From Epiperipatus broadwayi (Eukaryota > Onychophora > Udeonychophora > Euonychophora > Peripatidae): a DNA stretch of 64,000 nucleotides. Positions within the stretch are counted from its first letter, which is position 1. Each line of letters starts with the position of its first letter. The stretch spans positions 3,808,834 through 3,872,833 of the forward strand of contig JAQFVV010006270.1 in the NCBI GenBank assembly GCA_028023455.1. The letters are read 5' to 3'. Positions 47,205 through 58,959 of the stretch are shown piece after piece. The notes under the pieces are model-generated. The model searched no databases. It was not told the origin of the DNA and was given only the letters and a program-made list of their open reading frames with translations. The position numbers and the translations under genes are program-made.

Positions 47205-47640
47205 GATGGGAAGACATCTCCACTATGTAATAACTGAAACACAGGCTTATTATATACCTGTGCCTATATATGTAATATATAGAGTATATGAGCACAGACT
47301 TTTACACTACCCACCACTCTCCACTCTATCTCATAACACTGATACACTTGAACACATATATTTCGACATATATGTGTTCAAGTGTATCAGTGTTATGAGA
47401 CAGAGTGGAGAGTGGTGGGTGGTGTGAAAATCTGTGCTCATATACCCTATATATTACATATATAGACACAGGTATATAATAAGCCTGTGTTTCAGATATG
47501 TGTTCAAGTGTATCAGTGTTATGAGATAGAGTGGAGAGTGGTGGTGGTGTGAAAGTTTGTGATCATATACCCTATATATTACATATATAGACACAGGTAT
47601 ATAATAAGCCTGTGTTTCAGTTATTATATAGTGGAGATGT
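47205..47640. repeat. Long inverted repeat with nested direct copy
   Basis: The left arm (about 47205-47360) pairs with 47372-47490 and again with 47494-47640, because the right arm is partly duplicated. The arms contain ACTCTATCTCATAACACTGA and its complement. Confidence 0.8.
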
Positions 47641-47893
47641 CTGCCCATCCCTTGTATATGTATTAAATGAATTATGTCCTATACATGAGGGGTCAGATTG
47701 ACCTATGGTTAACATGGGTGTGACAAGAATCTCGGCCTCAGGGTGGCCTTTGAGTGTTCCATTATCAGATTTTCAATTGGATGGATGATTGATGAGTTAG
47801 AGTGAGGAGTAGATTGAAGCCTGTCCATTAAAGTATGAAGACTGGCTATCTTAAAATATATCTGAGCACTTATAGCATATATGTGTAGAGATG

Positions 47894-47952
47894 GTAATCT
47901 GGACCACCTGATGATTGCTGGTTTAGCATGAAATACGTATATTGGTGATTAT
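47894..47952 (+). ncRNA. Hammerhead ribozyme motif, one stem I change
   Basis: The outer stem I GTAATC/GATTAT pairs with one wobble. The core CTGATGA, stem II TGCT/AGCA and GAAA are intact. The base before the core is C instead of A, breaking the last stem I pair. Confidence 0.7.
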
Positions 47953-48080
47953 TTATCTTTTCAACATATATGTGTTCAAGTGTATCAGTATTATGAGATA
48001 GAGTGGAGAGTGGTGGGAAAGTCTGTGCTCATTTACCCTATACAGGTATATAATAAGCCTGTGTTTCAGTTATTAATTTA

Positions 48081-48561
48081 TATAATAGTAAAATATAAAT
48101 CTGAAAAATCATATCACAATTCTATAATAAGAATAGATTCACACTCCTTTCATATGATAATATTTTCAACAGAAGAATATTTGGACTAACTTTTCACTAG
48201 TAATAAAGAATTCAGATATTTGCATATATTAATTTTATCAAATCATTAAAAATTTTAATGAGATATCCAACTTAAAAAAATTAACATAATTTAAAAATTT
48301 TAAAATGAAAATACTAAGGCTAAAACTGGAAAAGTTTGAGTATGTTAAGGTAGTATTTTGACTTCAAACCTTTTGGAATTTTTATAAAAATACATGGACT
48401 TCTGAATTTTTACAAATGTTCTGAAAGGATGCTTCTTATCTATAAAAATAGAGGTGAAAAATGACTGTGATAAGTATAATTTAATACACGACTGTTAATG
48501 AAAACTTCCACAGAAAAGGTCACATATAACATTAGCTCAGAAAAGAAGGACATTATTTATA
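48081..48561. other. AT-rich non-coding stretch
   Basis: Nothing recognisable. Confidence 0.5.
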
Positions 48562-48565
48562 TTAA

Positions 48566-48870
48566 ACAGGCAAAACTCTCCATACAGTAGTGCCACTCAG
48601 TGCAAACTAGAGTAATCAATAGATGCCAGAAGGCTTGTGCATAAAATCCCCATCTAGTGCCTACTCATCCAACATCCCCAGACTAGTTTCTAGGTGCAGT
48701 CCTCTCAGATCCAAAGCTCCTCACTGATGAAGGCCACAACCCAGGAACTAGTCTGGGGGTATTGGATGAGTAGGCACTAGATGGGGATTTTATGCACAAG
48801 TTTTCTGGCATCCATTGATTACTCTGGCTTGCGCACTAAGTGGCACTACTGTATGGAGAGTTTTACCTGT
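48566..48870. mobile_element. Foldback element with arms of about 125 bp
   Basis: The left arm from 48566 (ACAGGCAAAACTCTCCATAC) is inverted at the right arm ending 48870. It includes CCCCATCTAGTGCCTACTCA and its complement. A central region of about 50 bases has TCCTCACTGATGAAGGCC. TTAA stands at both ends (48562-48565 and 48871-48874). However, sequence just to the right (AAGCATAA, then CATGTGATGTTTA) is shared with the 54.5 kb copy, so the true right end may lie near 48930. Non-coding. Confidence 0.8.
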
Positions 48871-49110
48871 TTAATAACAATTATGAATAAGCATAAAAAA
48901 CAGTGATCATGTGATGTTTAGGAATTATTTATAATTGAATTACAAATAATTATAGTGGAAAATTATTATGTACTACAGAAAAAGTTCTATGAAAATGTAT
49001 TCAATCATAGATAAATGGTTACCAAAGAATGCTTTGGACACAGTTGTTAATGCTAGGTAAATTCAAAAAAGTTTAATGAACAAAGTGCAATTTATTAATT
49101 GTTTTCACCT
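48871..49110. other. Non-coding spacer
   Basis: It starts with the block shared with 54.9 kb (see the foldback element). Nothing else seen. Confidence 0.4.
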
Positions 49111-49240
49111 TGTGTGGTTTGGCATAGTTGGAAGAGTGTCGGACTAGAGATCAGAGCGTCCCAGGATTGATTCTGGTGCTAACAGGTCTGGTGTTCAAAC
49201 TTCCTTACTCCTGAGCAATAATGACATATGCCTTTCTTTA
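49111..49240 (+). mobile_element. tRNA-derived SINE (family 3)
   Basis: The head TTTGGCATAGTTGGAAGAG (A box) and B box CCAGGATTGATTC are followed by a body with GGTCTGGTGTTCAAACTTCC and a tail TCCTGAGCAATAATGACATA. It matches 17346-17483 and 54282-54420. No clear target duplication. Confidence 0.8.
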
Positions 49241-49300
49241 ATCAATTTAGTAAACTTTTGATTAAGTTAATCAAGATGACATTTAAAAGAGATAGTTGAT

Positions 49301-49393
49301 AACAATCAACCCTTAAGCTATCAACAATCTGTAGTCAAGGCAATCTTCTTTAACTACAGGTTGAGATTGTTGATAGCTTAAGGGTTGATTGTT
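49301..49393. repeat. Perfect 30-bp-arm hairpin
   Basis: 49301-49330 and 49364-49393 are exact inverted copies (AACAATCAACCCTTAAGCTA and ten more bases). Inside, a further CTGTAGT/ACTACAG pairing tightens the loop. The loop AGTCAAGGCAATCTTCTTTA recurs at 60.48 kb. Confidence 0.9.
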
Positions 49394-51270
49394 AGCATCT
49401 ACATTTATAAATCCATTAAAGCCTTGAGTAATTGGCTTTATTGCCTTAATAAAAATAGGTAGTTATCCATAGAAATATATTCACATTATATGGACGGTAT
49501 AATATTTATAAATGACGGTACAAGAGGAAGCATTACTAGTCTTTCTCATGAAAACTAGTATCCAACAGACATGAAATATAGATTTCATTTTAAGATGGTC
49601 TGTAGTTTTCAGAAAATACACTAATATAATAAGACTTAATTGCTATGATCTCTAGCTCACTGACCACCTTCAGTGGATTTTTCATGTGAAAGAAATAAAG
49701 CTTAATGGACTTACGTAAAAAATATTTTATGCTGAATTCAAATATAGTTTAAACATCTCAAATATACACTAAACATGTGCAATATTGTTTTCACTGGGAG
49801 AATATTTCAGAGCATAGAACACAATGTATTCAATTAGGCATGTTATTAAAGTCTTTCACAAATGTTTGCTGCAAAGAAATCAAATAACAGCATCAAAAAG
49901 TAGCAATCAACTATTTAAAAGGCTAATAAGCATATCAAATATGGGACGTAATATGAGTTTCAAAAATGAGTTTGCATATTAACATCAACCAACATTTTAA
50001 TATTTTTTCCCTTCATTTTTTTTATTCTTCTATAATTAAAATGACCATAGTCATAAATAGCTGACCACAATATATTTATACAGGAGAGATATGTAAATCT
50101 TGAGGAAGAAAATGAACCTTCACACTTGCAGTATTAGATTGATATATTAAAATTTACATGCACTTACCCATCAATATGTGCTTTAAAAGCATAAGTGAAT
50201 CATTTATGCTTAGAGCTTATTATGATACAAACCAAAACCTATTGATCATGCTTAAATCAGGACTTGATTTTATTATGAGCCTGATATTTCAACTGACAAA
50301 TTATTTGTACAAACTTAATTTATACAATGGAAGAGAGAGAAAGTTTCTTATTTTTGATTATCTATGACTTCGAATTATATTAATCTGAACATGCATAGAT
50401 AAATAATTAATTTAGCACATGCACTACTGGATTAATATGCTAAAATTTACACGCACTCACCATCAATAAATATTTCAAAAGCAAAAATGAATCACTTATG
50501 ATTAAAGCTTATTCTTATATAAACCAGCATATCACTTATGCTTTTAAAACACTTATTGAGAGTGTATGTAAATTTAATAAATCAATACCGATAGTGTATG
50601 TATGAAGATGTATCTCCTTCCACAAGATTTACCTATATATATAAATCGATAAATTATTTATTTACATATGAGACATATGTAACTAATAATTAAAAAATAA
50701 TATGAATGTGTATTACTGCAATTACACAAAACAATTTCATATTTAAAATCAATACTGAAAAGTATTTTAAAACATTTTTAGATATGCATTTATAAAGTGA
50801 TATGCCTACGTTTAATTTCTAATGTGATGCATTCCAAAAAAAAAATAAAGTAATCATTTAATAAATGGTCCCGTGATGCAATAATAACACATCCACTTGC
50901 ATTTCCTATAACCTTTAATCCAGGCTGAGTAAACTTAAAAAATTTTTTGAATAGGCTTGGGAATTTTCTTTCAAAAGTTATCCCATAGCAATCTAGATAT
51001 TAGTCCAAAATTAATTTGTAAATAGGTATTTAATTATTCTTAGCTAAAAAATAAAACAAAGATGATAAAACATTTAAACTCTTACCAGCCAGAAATTGAT
51101 AAGCCAGTCTGTACTGTTTTTCCCTATTATTTCTCTATAAAGTTAATTGGAGAGACCTTTCACCTTGCATTAGCAATTTAAAAGCTATTTTTATCTATCT
51201 ATGTACAAATCATACTTCATTCAAAGAATCTGTGTTGGACAATATGATATAAGATATGTTCCATCTCTTC
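49394..51270. other. AT-rich non-coding stretch
   Basis: No gene. Two related blocks are near 50145-50200 and 50435-50490 (TATTAAAATTTACATGCACT against TGCTAAAATTTACACGCACT), a diverged direct repeat of about 290 bp spacing. Confidence 0.5.
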
Positions 51271-51725
51271 TTATATGCAAAAATGTGAATTAGGAGTATC
51301 AGGAAAATAATGAAAAATACATGGACGAGAATAAAATGATATCATAGAAAAAATTAGAGACTGAAATGAAGCTTATGCGAAAATGTGAATTAGGAGTATC
51401 AAGAAAATAATGAAAAATGCATGGACAAGAGAATAAAATGATATCATAGAAAAAATTAGAGACTGAAATGAAGCTGAGCCAGACATATTGCTAGAAGAGA
51501 TGATAATAGATGGACAGCTGACGTTTTAAACATGATCCCAAGAGTTTGTGAAAGATGTGCAAAGAGACTTCATGTGAGATGAATGAAGGAAATAAAAAAG
51601 TTTGTTAGAGGGTTGTGGAAAATGAGATTAGAAATTGAAGAAACTGAATTAACTTTGGAAAGACTTTCATCCTATAATGGACTGATAATGGTTCAAAATT
51701 ATGATGCTATGATTGCATGATGAAT
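51271..51725 (+). pseudogene. RTE-like LINE, 3' fragment with internal duplication
   Basis: The plus-strand copy of the C-terminal ORF end: counterparts of MLGV-RDRK, then TADVLNMIPRVCERCAKRLH, then MKEIKKFVRG are visible in different frames. The tail TGGACTGATAATGGTTCAAA, TTATGATG matches the copies at 3.4 and 10.6 kb. A segment of about 100 bp (51271-51372) is repeated in tandem (51373-51475). Multiple stops. Confidence 0.7.
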
Positions 51726-53628
51726 TGTGCCTATTACTAATAAAATTCTTTAAAATCATACAAATCTCTGCACTGGTACAACATTTAACATAATCCAAAC
51801 AAAAACTTCTGATTAGAAGTTTAATAAATAATAGGAAATTTTCTAGTTTTCTAAAACTAAACATTAATGATATATGCTACGTATGGCTAGTTAATATAGC
51901 CAATAAATTTTATATTCTCTGTTTTAAATAACTGTAGTATTGATCGAAATATTAGAAACATTTTAGTAATATATCATTAAATATCACTGTTTATTCTTTT
52001 AAATATTTAATAAGTAGTTAAAAAATCTTTTAATATTTCTATGTCATTTTCAAAACTGTGGTTGATAATGAAGCTAAATATTTATATTAAGACTGTATAT
52101 AAGCATTATTTAATTAAAAATCCAAAATTTTCTAATTTCAATGCTAATATTAGACGGATTCATTCTATCTTTTTAATTTATAAATAATCACATCTCTTTT
52201 ACTTTTCTCTTACTGATCTCTCTCTCTCTCTCTCAAAAACATTAAAGATAAATTACTAATATTGAATAACAAACATAATGTTCTGGTTCAGTTGTCCTGA
52301 AAAAAAAAAAATTGGATACTACAATGATCCAATATAAATATTTACATCACAAAATCCCTGTTTCCAACTAGCTTTGCTAGATCATGGGATGGATACAGGC
52401 CATGCATTTTATCCTTATAATATTAATATAATTTGTGAAAAAAAAGGCACTAAGAGAGAAAAATCAAGGTTCATTATGAATTCTAAATATAGAATGAACT
52501 AATCCTATAGTAGCATTGAAATGAAAATTTTTTTGAATTTTAACTAAATGATGCTATTACCAACAACAATTTCGAAAATATGAAAATGTTGAAAGGACTT
52601 TTTACTACTTATTGAGAATGTATACAAGGATAAAGTGTGGTTGCTGCTATATAAGAATAAAAAAAAAGTCTGTACTTTTGCAGTTTAATTATTTATACCT
52701 CCACTGTACAATAACTAATTTGGTATCAATGAATTAGATAATAAAAACTAGATATGTAATCAAGTTCCAAATTGTGTGTCTGTGTTTGTATGCAAAAATT
52801 ATATTAAAGTAACGAATTTCATAATAAATAAATAAAGGAAATATAAATTAATTAATTTTCAAAAGGCTAATAAAAAAAAAATTCATTTTCCAATGGAGAC
52901 ATTTCTTTTATATTTAAGTTAGATGTCTTATTTCAACAATAGGTGGAACAAAATTATTTAATTAGTTTTTTCTCTACATTAATTTTTTTTTTCTTTACTT
53001 ATATAATGTTTTACTTTACAATATCAATTCCTTTTTATTTTAACAAAATTTATTTTCATGATGTAAAAAATTCACGACAGTAATTAACTTTTTTTAATAA
53101 AATTTCATAGGGTCTGGTGTCTGTTAAATTATGCACTTAACAATACAACCAACTATCACGTTACAGGAACTTCTAAGAATAGCTGTCCAGACCATCACGT
53201 TTATTGGCACTCTCACATAGAAATCATCTTCTTAATCAATCAAGAATTATCAATGAATATGACAAACATAATTCTCAGTTCTCAGTAAACAAAACAGGAG
53301 CTTCCTCAAGTATCAGTGCCAGACACATAGTGGGTAATAAATAACGGATTTTTTTTTATTTTTTTTAAAAAAAATGACAAATTAATAAGTAAAAACTATA
53401 GTAATAATAATTGGAAAAGAAATTATAATGACAGAACAAAACCTTCGCAAAACACAGGTTTAGTTTTTTAAATAAAATTATTAATAATTTATACGAACTG
53501 GTGAAGGGGAGGGGTATATACATATATACAATGACAAGTTTTTATGAGCCATGTAATGTTTATATGCTTTTTTTTTTCATATCTCATTTTTCAACTAATG
53601 ACATATATACAGGATTAATATTATAAAT
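51726..53628. other. AT-rich non-coding stretch
   Basis: No gene. A TC microsatellite is at 52219-52235. Long A/T runs occur near 52980-52993 and 53348-53375. Confidence 0.5.
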
Positions 53629-53645
53629 AAGTAGATATAAAGAAT

Positions 53646-53754
53646 AGCCAAGCATTGGTGGCCGAGAGATCAGCGACAGCTGCTTTACAAGCAGTTGTCC
53701 GGGTTAGCGGGTTCGTTTCTCGGCTGATGCTATGACACATGAGAGAGAGAAAAA
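53646..53754 (+). mobile_element. Short tRNA-derived SINE (family 1), 17-bp target duplication
   Basis: The tRNA-like head reads GCATTGGTGGCCGAGAGATC with the B-box region GCGGGTTCGTTTCTCGG. It is followed by GATGCTATGACAC and an A-rich tail. It is flanked by a perfect 17-bp direct repeat AAGTAGATATAAAGAAT at 53629-53645 and 53755-53771. The ending GCTATGACA is shared with the copies at 59.0 and 62.6 kb. Confidence 0.9.
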
Positions 53755-53771
53755 AAGTAGATATAAAGAAT

Positions 53772-54269
53772 TTACTCAGTAATATACATTTTCATAATTA
53801 ACTGCTTTTAAAAAAGAAACTTCTAAAATATATATTATGTAGAGAACATTATTATTAAGCCCATCATCTGAGAAAGTTTAGTAAATATCAATTATTTAAA
53901 GCCTTATTTCAATCATATATAAATATTTTTTACGTTTGCTCTCAAATGTAAACTTACAGCCAACCAATGTCATGATCTGCAGAGCATATATATAACTCTA
54001 GAGCTATGTAATTAAAATGACTGTGATTAGAAGATACTTACCTCACTAGTATTTATTATTAAGACCATTAAAATACATTCTTGAAAAAGATGACATATGA
54101 TCTCATCTTGATGTTTGCAGCAAATTAGGAAAATCTAATTTTTGATGAAAGGATTTTATTCTTTTTAGAAAAAAAGATAAATCCATGAAAATAACATTAA
54201 TTTATTTGGATATTTACTAAAATATGGTCATACAAATGATGATAGATTATTCATATATTACATCATTAC
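53772..54269. other. AT-rich non-coding stretch
   Basis: Nothing recognisable. Confidence 0.5.
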
Positions 54270-54281
54270 ATAATATTGCTA

Positions 54282-54420
54282 TCCTGTGCAGTTTGGTGCA
54301 GTTGGAAGAACACTTGATTTGGGATTGGGAGGTCCCAGGATTGATTCTGGCCCTTACAAGTCTGGGTCTCGAACTTCTTATGAACTCCAGAGCAATAAAA
54401 ACTATATGCTTTTTCTTTTA
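54282..54420 (+). mobile_element. tRNA-derived SINE (family 3), 12-bp target duplication
   Basis: The head TTTGGTGCAGTTGGAAGAAC and B box CCAGGATTGATTC are followed by the tail CCAGAGCAATAAAAACTATA and a T-rich end. It is bounded by ATAATATTGCTA at 54270-54281 and 54421-54432. Confidence 0.88.
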
Positions 54421-54497
54421 ATAATATTGCTAACTCCATAATAAATTAACTTATGATAAATGTATAATTAATAAAGACTACTAATATTATATATTAA

Positions 54498-54912
54498 AAC
54501 AGGCAAAACTCACTATATATATTGCCACACACAACAAGCTAGAGTAATCAATGGATACCAGAAGGCTTGTGCATAAAATCCCCATCTAGTGCCTACTCAA
54601 TCTCCAGACTAGTTTCTGGCTTATGGCTTTTGTCAGTGAGGAGCCTTGGATCTGAGAGCACTGCACCTAGATCTTAGAATCTAATGCAAACCTCCAGCAA
54701 CCACTTTATCCCCGTTTAACTACAAAACTATGAGTCTTAAACTGAAAACACCTTAATGTTTTCAATCCAAGCCCATCAGCTTATATACTCATATGGGTCT
54801 GAACCCAGTTCAGTACCCATATATTTTGGTGTCTTTGGTTCTTTAATAACCATAGCCACCACTATCCTATTATTGTTGTGTGTGACAATATATATAGTGA
54901 GTTTTGCCTGTT
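54498..54912. mobile_element. MITE with 40-bp terminal inverted repeats, TTAA-flanked
   Basis: The left end 54498-54537 (AACAGGCAAAACTCACTATA and on to CACACACAACAA) is inverted at 54873-54912 with one mismatch. TTAA stands on both sides. The interior shares CCCCATCTAGTGCCTACTCA and CAGACTAGTTTCTGG with the foldback at 48.6 kb. A block AAGCATAAGAGGTGATGGTC, CATGTGATGTTTA beyond the right end is also shared, so the outer limit is uncertain. Non-coding. piggyBac-type targeting is possible from TTAA alone, but this is not proved. Confidence 0.8.
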
Positions 54913-54964
54913 TTAACAACAGTTAAACACAAGCATAAGAGGTGATGGTCATGTGATGTTTATT

Positions 54965-56454
54965 GGCTTAATATTATATATTCAGAGAAAACCTTGAAAA
55001 TATTAATTACAATCTAACGCAGTTTTAGTGCAGAGCCCCTTTATCATTATATTCAAAACAATAACTGTTTTGAAGCAAAAGTATGCAGAAGCATACTTTT
55101 ATATATGAAACTTAGTTTAAAACAAAGCAAGTTATTCTGAAATTTGAAGAAAGTATTGAAATGTTCAATGAAAGCAGGCAAAAAAAATGTGCAGCAAATA
55201 TATAGTAATTTGCTACGATATAATTTCATTGCTGATCATACAGGAAAGTAGAAGGACACAAAATTAATTAGTATGCGCAGTGAAACAGCATTAAAAATTT
55301 TGGCCTTGGTTGATATAAATAAAGAGACATATATCTTGTCTTTTGGTCTATCCCAACGATTAATTTAATAAAGTCATTATTGGATTTGATTTTGACATAT
55401 TAAAAAGGTAATCACAGGAAGCCTGATGAAACGCAAAAATTCTGATGAAATTTTGAAGATTGGGAGAAGGGGTGATTGCTGATTATTCTCAATGTAATGA
55501 AAAACGATTAACACTTTAATCAAGAATATTCATTTATGGTTGTAAGTCTTAAAACTGCTTGTTTTACTATTTAGAAATTCCTATAAATAGTCGAACTTGA
55601 GAAGTAATAGACTTCTTATAAGGTTTCAATAAAAGTTACGTATAAAAAGAAGTTTCCAAAAGAATGATCTCTACTATGTCCTTTGAAAAATTCTTAAAAT
55701 TAATGTGATTTGCAATTTAACTTTTTTATAAAAAAAACCAATCACTTTAAAAAATGCACAAATTTATAAAAAAAAAAAAGATAGAAATAGAAAAAAACTG
55801 CAGCAATTACAATAGAAAATCATTAGTATTCACTACGGCCAAAGAATATACAATGATTTTATTGAATAAGTTGCTTCTAGTCATAGTTGAAAGATTACCA
55901 GAGACTCGGCATAATCAAAAGACATTATAGACATGTTCTTTGTCATATAAATATATAAAAAAAAGTATCACGAGTGAAAGGGAAACATTATCATTAGTGG
56001 AAAATCTAAAGCATTTAAATAAAATCTGTTGTTATCAAGGATGTTGTCTAGTTCCATTTTCAGAACAATTTAATGCAGTAGAGTTCCATTAAGCAGAAAC
56101 TAATTGTAACATGTTTGATTAAAATACATTAAAAGCAAAAACAAAAACGTTTTCTTGATTTCTAGATTTTAGTGTATAGATAAATGTGCTGTTCTCCTTG
56201 TTTCAAGGGACCATCTAGAAAATGCTCTTAATGCTTTGAATGTGATCTATAAAAAATTTGGTTCAGTAATTAATGCTCAAATAACAGGTAATTTATCTGC
56301 TAATGATGGGAAAAGTTTTCAGCAATTTTGGCTTCAATGTGGATCAGATTACATATCTGCACTCACTTGAATATTGAGGCACAGACCCCAATGTGCTACT
56401 ATTGCATTTGCAAATTAAAACAATAATTACTCAACTAATAATTAACTAAAACAT
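54965..56454. other. AT-rich non-coding stretch
   Basis: No gene or named repeat seen. Confidence 0.5.
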
Positions 56455-56556
56455 GTAAATATAGGGATTTGAACTCAGGTTTTCACATGACCCTCAACTA
56501 TCCACACTATCTCATATTGCTGACATACTTGATCGCGCACATGTCCAAAAGGTAAA

Positions 56557-56614
56557 TAATCACCAATAGACATGTTTCGGGCTAAACCAGTACTCATCTG
56601 TTGGTCCACATTAT
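56557..56614 (-). ncRNA. Hammerhead motif with one core change
   Basis: Minus strand: the core is CAGATGA instead of CTGATGA. GAAA is kept, CCAA/TTGG is kept, and stem II is weakened. The U-to-A change in the core is expected to abolish cleavage. Confidence 0.6.
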
Positions 56615-57047
56615 CATCTCTACACATATATACAATCAATGCTCAGCTTATATTAAGATAGCCAATCTTCATACTTTAATGGACAGGCTTCAATCCACTC
56701 CTTCCCACAAATCTTCAGCCATCCACTTCATTGACACTCTGATGATGGAAATGCTCAAAGCTCATATTGGTGCCAACCTTCTTATACTACCCATGTTAAC
56801 CATAAGTCACATTGACCCCTCATGTACATGACATAATCCATTTACATACATATATGAGAGATGGGCAGACCTTACAGCACTATATTTTTAATATATGAAA
56901 TTTTTTCTACAGTACAGGTTTTTTCATACCTGCACTCCAATATGTAATATACAGGGGGGTTGAACTCGGGCTTTCACATGACTCTCAACTATCCACACTA
57001 TCTCATACTGCTGACACCCTTGATCACACACATGTTGAAAAGATAAA

Positions 57048-57092
57048 CAATCACCAATATACATATTTTGGGCTAAACCAGCACTCATCAGT
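57048..57092 (-). ncRNA. Hammerhead motif cut by the inversion junction
   Basis: Minus strand: CTGATGAG and the TGCTGGTTTAGC part of stem II are present. GAAA has become AAAA, and the 5' strand of stem I is lost at the junction. Confidence 0.55.
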
Positions 57093-57150
57093 TCAAACCC
57101 CTTATATACTACATATTGGAGTGCAGGTATGAAAAAGCCTGTACTGTAGA

Positions 57151-57584
57151 AAAAAAAAATCATATATAGCTAACTAAAGTAAAATAGTTGTGAACCAGGT
57201 GTTATTCTACTGAATGTACTATTTGAAAGTGAAATTTGGAGTCCTATATAAAAATAGTAGTAAATTTTCATTTAACAATGTGTTATAATATTCTTAAAAT
57301 ACATAGACAAAAAATCATAAGATAAATTAGATGGCTAGTTATAATAATATTGAATCTACAATTGTAAGCGGACATCTTTGTTGGAGTAATAATCTTAGCT
57401 TTAAAAAAGTATTTTATGATAAACTTAAAACATGGTTTTCATCAATAAAATCTACTGTTTAAAATTACCACAAAAGATGTTTTCATTGGCAGGATATAGC
57501 TTACAATAAAATGCAAAAGAAAACTATTTTAGACACAGGTAGAAGTTCTTTAAAACGCAAGTTTGCTGTAAAACCACTAAAACA
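57151..57584. other. AT-rich non-coding stretch
   Basis: Nothing recognisable. Confidence 0.5.
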
Positions 57585-57890
57585 TCACATGCTCACCATT
57601 TCTTATGCTTACACAAGCTGTTAAAACAATAGAAAATTCTTCATAAAAGCTTTATAGCTAACTAAATATATATAAATGGCTGCTGGATGGTTGCGTTACA
57701 TCCTAAGATCTAGGTATAGTTCCCTCAAATCCAATACTTCTCACTGATGAAAGACGAGCTAGAAACAAGTCCGGGGATATTGGATGAGTACATACTAGGT
57801 AGGGATTTTATGCACAAATCTTCTTGCATCCAATGATTACTAGGGCTTGCACTGAATGACACTACTCTATGGACAGTTTGCTACTGATTT
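57585..57890. mobile_element. Degenerate copy of the foldback family
   Basis: The right part (57715-57885) matches the right arm of the 48.6 kb element: TCTCACTGATGAAAGACGAG, then GGATATTGGATGAGTA, then GGGATTTTATGCACAA, then ACACTACTCTATGGACAGTT. The left part (57585-57625) holds, inverted, the flank block shared by the other two copies. That supports the block being part of the element. Confidence 0.6.
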
Positions 57891-58951
57891 AAAAGTTTGC
57901 CGCAGAAAAGATTTTAAGGATGCATCACAAGTTACCAAATAATCAGATTAAAAAACTATAAATGTGAATGTATTTGTGACCCACAGATTAATTTGCATAG
58001 GCATTGCAAAACTTATCATTAACTTTTTGTATATTTTTTTCTTCTTCTAGAATTAAAATGGGCATATTCATTTATAACTGGTTGCTAATGTTAATAGTAA
58101 CATGAGTAATCTTTTCAGTATTAAAATTGCATATAGTATATGTCAAATATTTCATCAACTTGTATAACTATTCTAATTCCAGAAAAGAATGAAATATGAA
58201 TTGCCTAATAATTAAAGAAGTCAAATGTGGATGTGCACATATTTCCATTGTTATGCAAAAATGACAAAAAACATGGAAGGCTTATAATTACCAGTCCCTA
58301 TATTAACCTAAGTGATTAAAGGTAGTTAAAAATATATATTAAAGTGAGAATAAGAACAAAGCCACAGATGAAAAAGTCAGGAAAATGTTGATACTGGAAC
58401 TGTTAATATAACAGGATACCAAATCACTACTATCAAAACAGAAATAAACAATACCCCCCATTTAGTTTACTAATAAAATCAAAAGTAACTAGCTATTGTT
58501 AAATAATTAACTACTGTAATTTCATTTTTTAATAATAATGCTACATTTTAAAAAAAATTATACAAAATATAAAAAAATAATCTGCATAATTGATAGGACC
58601 CTGTGATTATTATCAATAAAATATTTCTAAAAATATAGTATTCAATTGTTTCATTCTAGGATACTTTTAAGTTATTGGGTTGAATGTAGTTATTTAGAAG
58701 AGAAGATTTAAAAAGCATTACACAAATTTATTCCCTTATTTATAAATGATATGAAAACAGTGACTGACATGGTAATCAATACCCCACCCTCACCACAAAG
58801 AAACTGCTTAAAAGCTGACTTTCAATTAATAGGATTAATTTGTTTTTGTTTGACCAGTACACTTATTTTTAATTTTTGATTAATTTTGAGACATTATCAT
58901 TTGATTGAGCTTTTTTTAAATATATATTGTACTAAGAATAAAACTTTGAAG
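57891..58951. other. AT-rich non-coding stretch
   Basis: No gene or repeat seen. Confidence 0.5.
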
Positions 58952-58959
58952 AAAGCAGT

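Larger units (their letters stand above)
46795..48080. mobile_element. Hammerhead-bearing repeat array, subfamily B
   Basis: A minus unit (46795 to about 47270) is followed by a partial minus unit (to about 47366). The array then turns at a TTCGACATATATGTG-type junction into a partial plus unit (about 47367-47493) and a full plus unit (47494-48080). Long stretches on either side of 47366 are near-perfect inverted copies, so 47205-47640 can fold into a very long hairpin. Its blocks AACACAGGCTTATTATATAC and ATTACATATATAGACACAGG define the subfamily. There is no coding frame. Confidence 0.8.
56455..57150. mobile_element. Hammerhead-bearing repeat array, subfamily C
   Basis: A minus unit (56455 to about 56935) is followed by a truncated minus unit (to about 57092). 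The array then inverts at a GTT-sharing junction into a short plus piece ending near 57150. The A/B-box-like part is clearest here (minus strand GGATAGTTGAGAGTCATG, then CGAGTTCAACCCC). The subfamily is marked by ACTCCAATATGTAATATACA and TACAGTACAGG. Confidence 0.75.

Noticed and set aside
48715-48760. CTGATGA followed by GGAACTAG inside the foldback family, resembling a hammerhead core
   Set aside because: No pairing stem II between the boxes, and the GAAA box lacks the A needed to pair with the cleavage triplet in this copy. The copies at 54.6 and 57.7 kb do not repair the fold.
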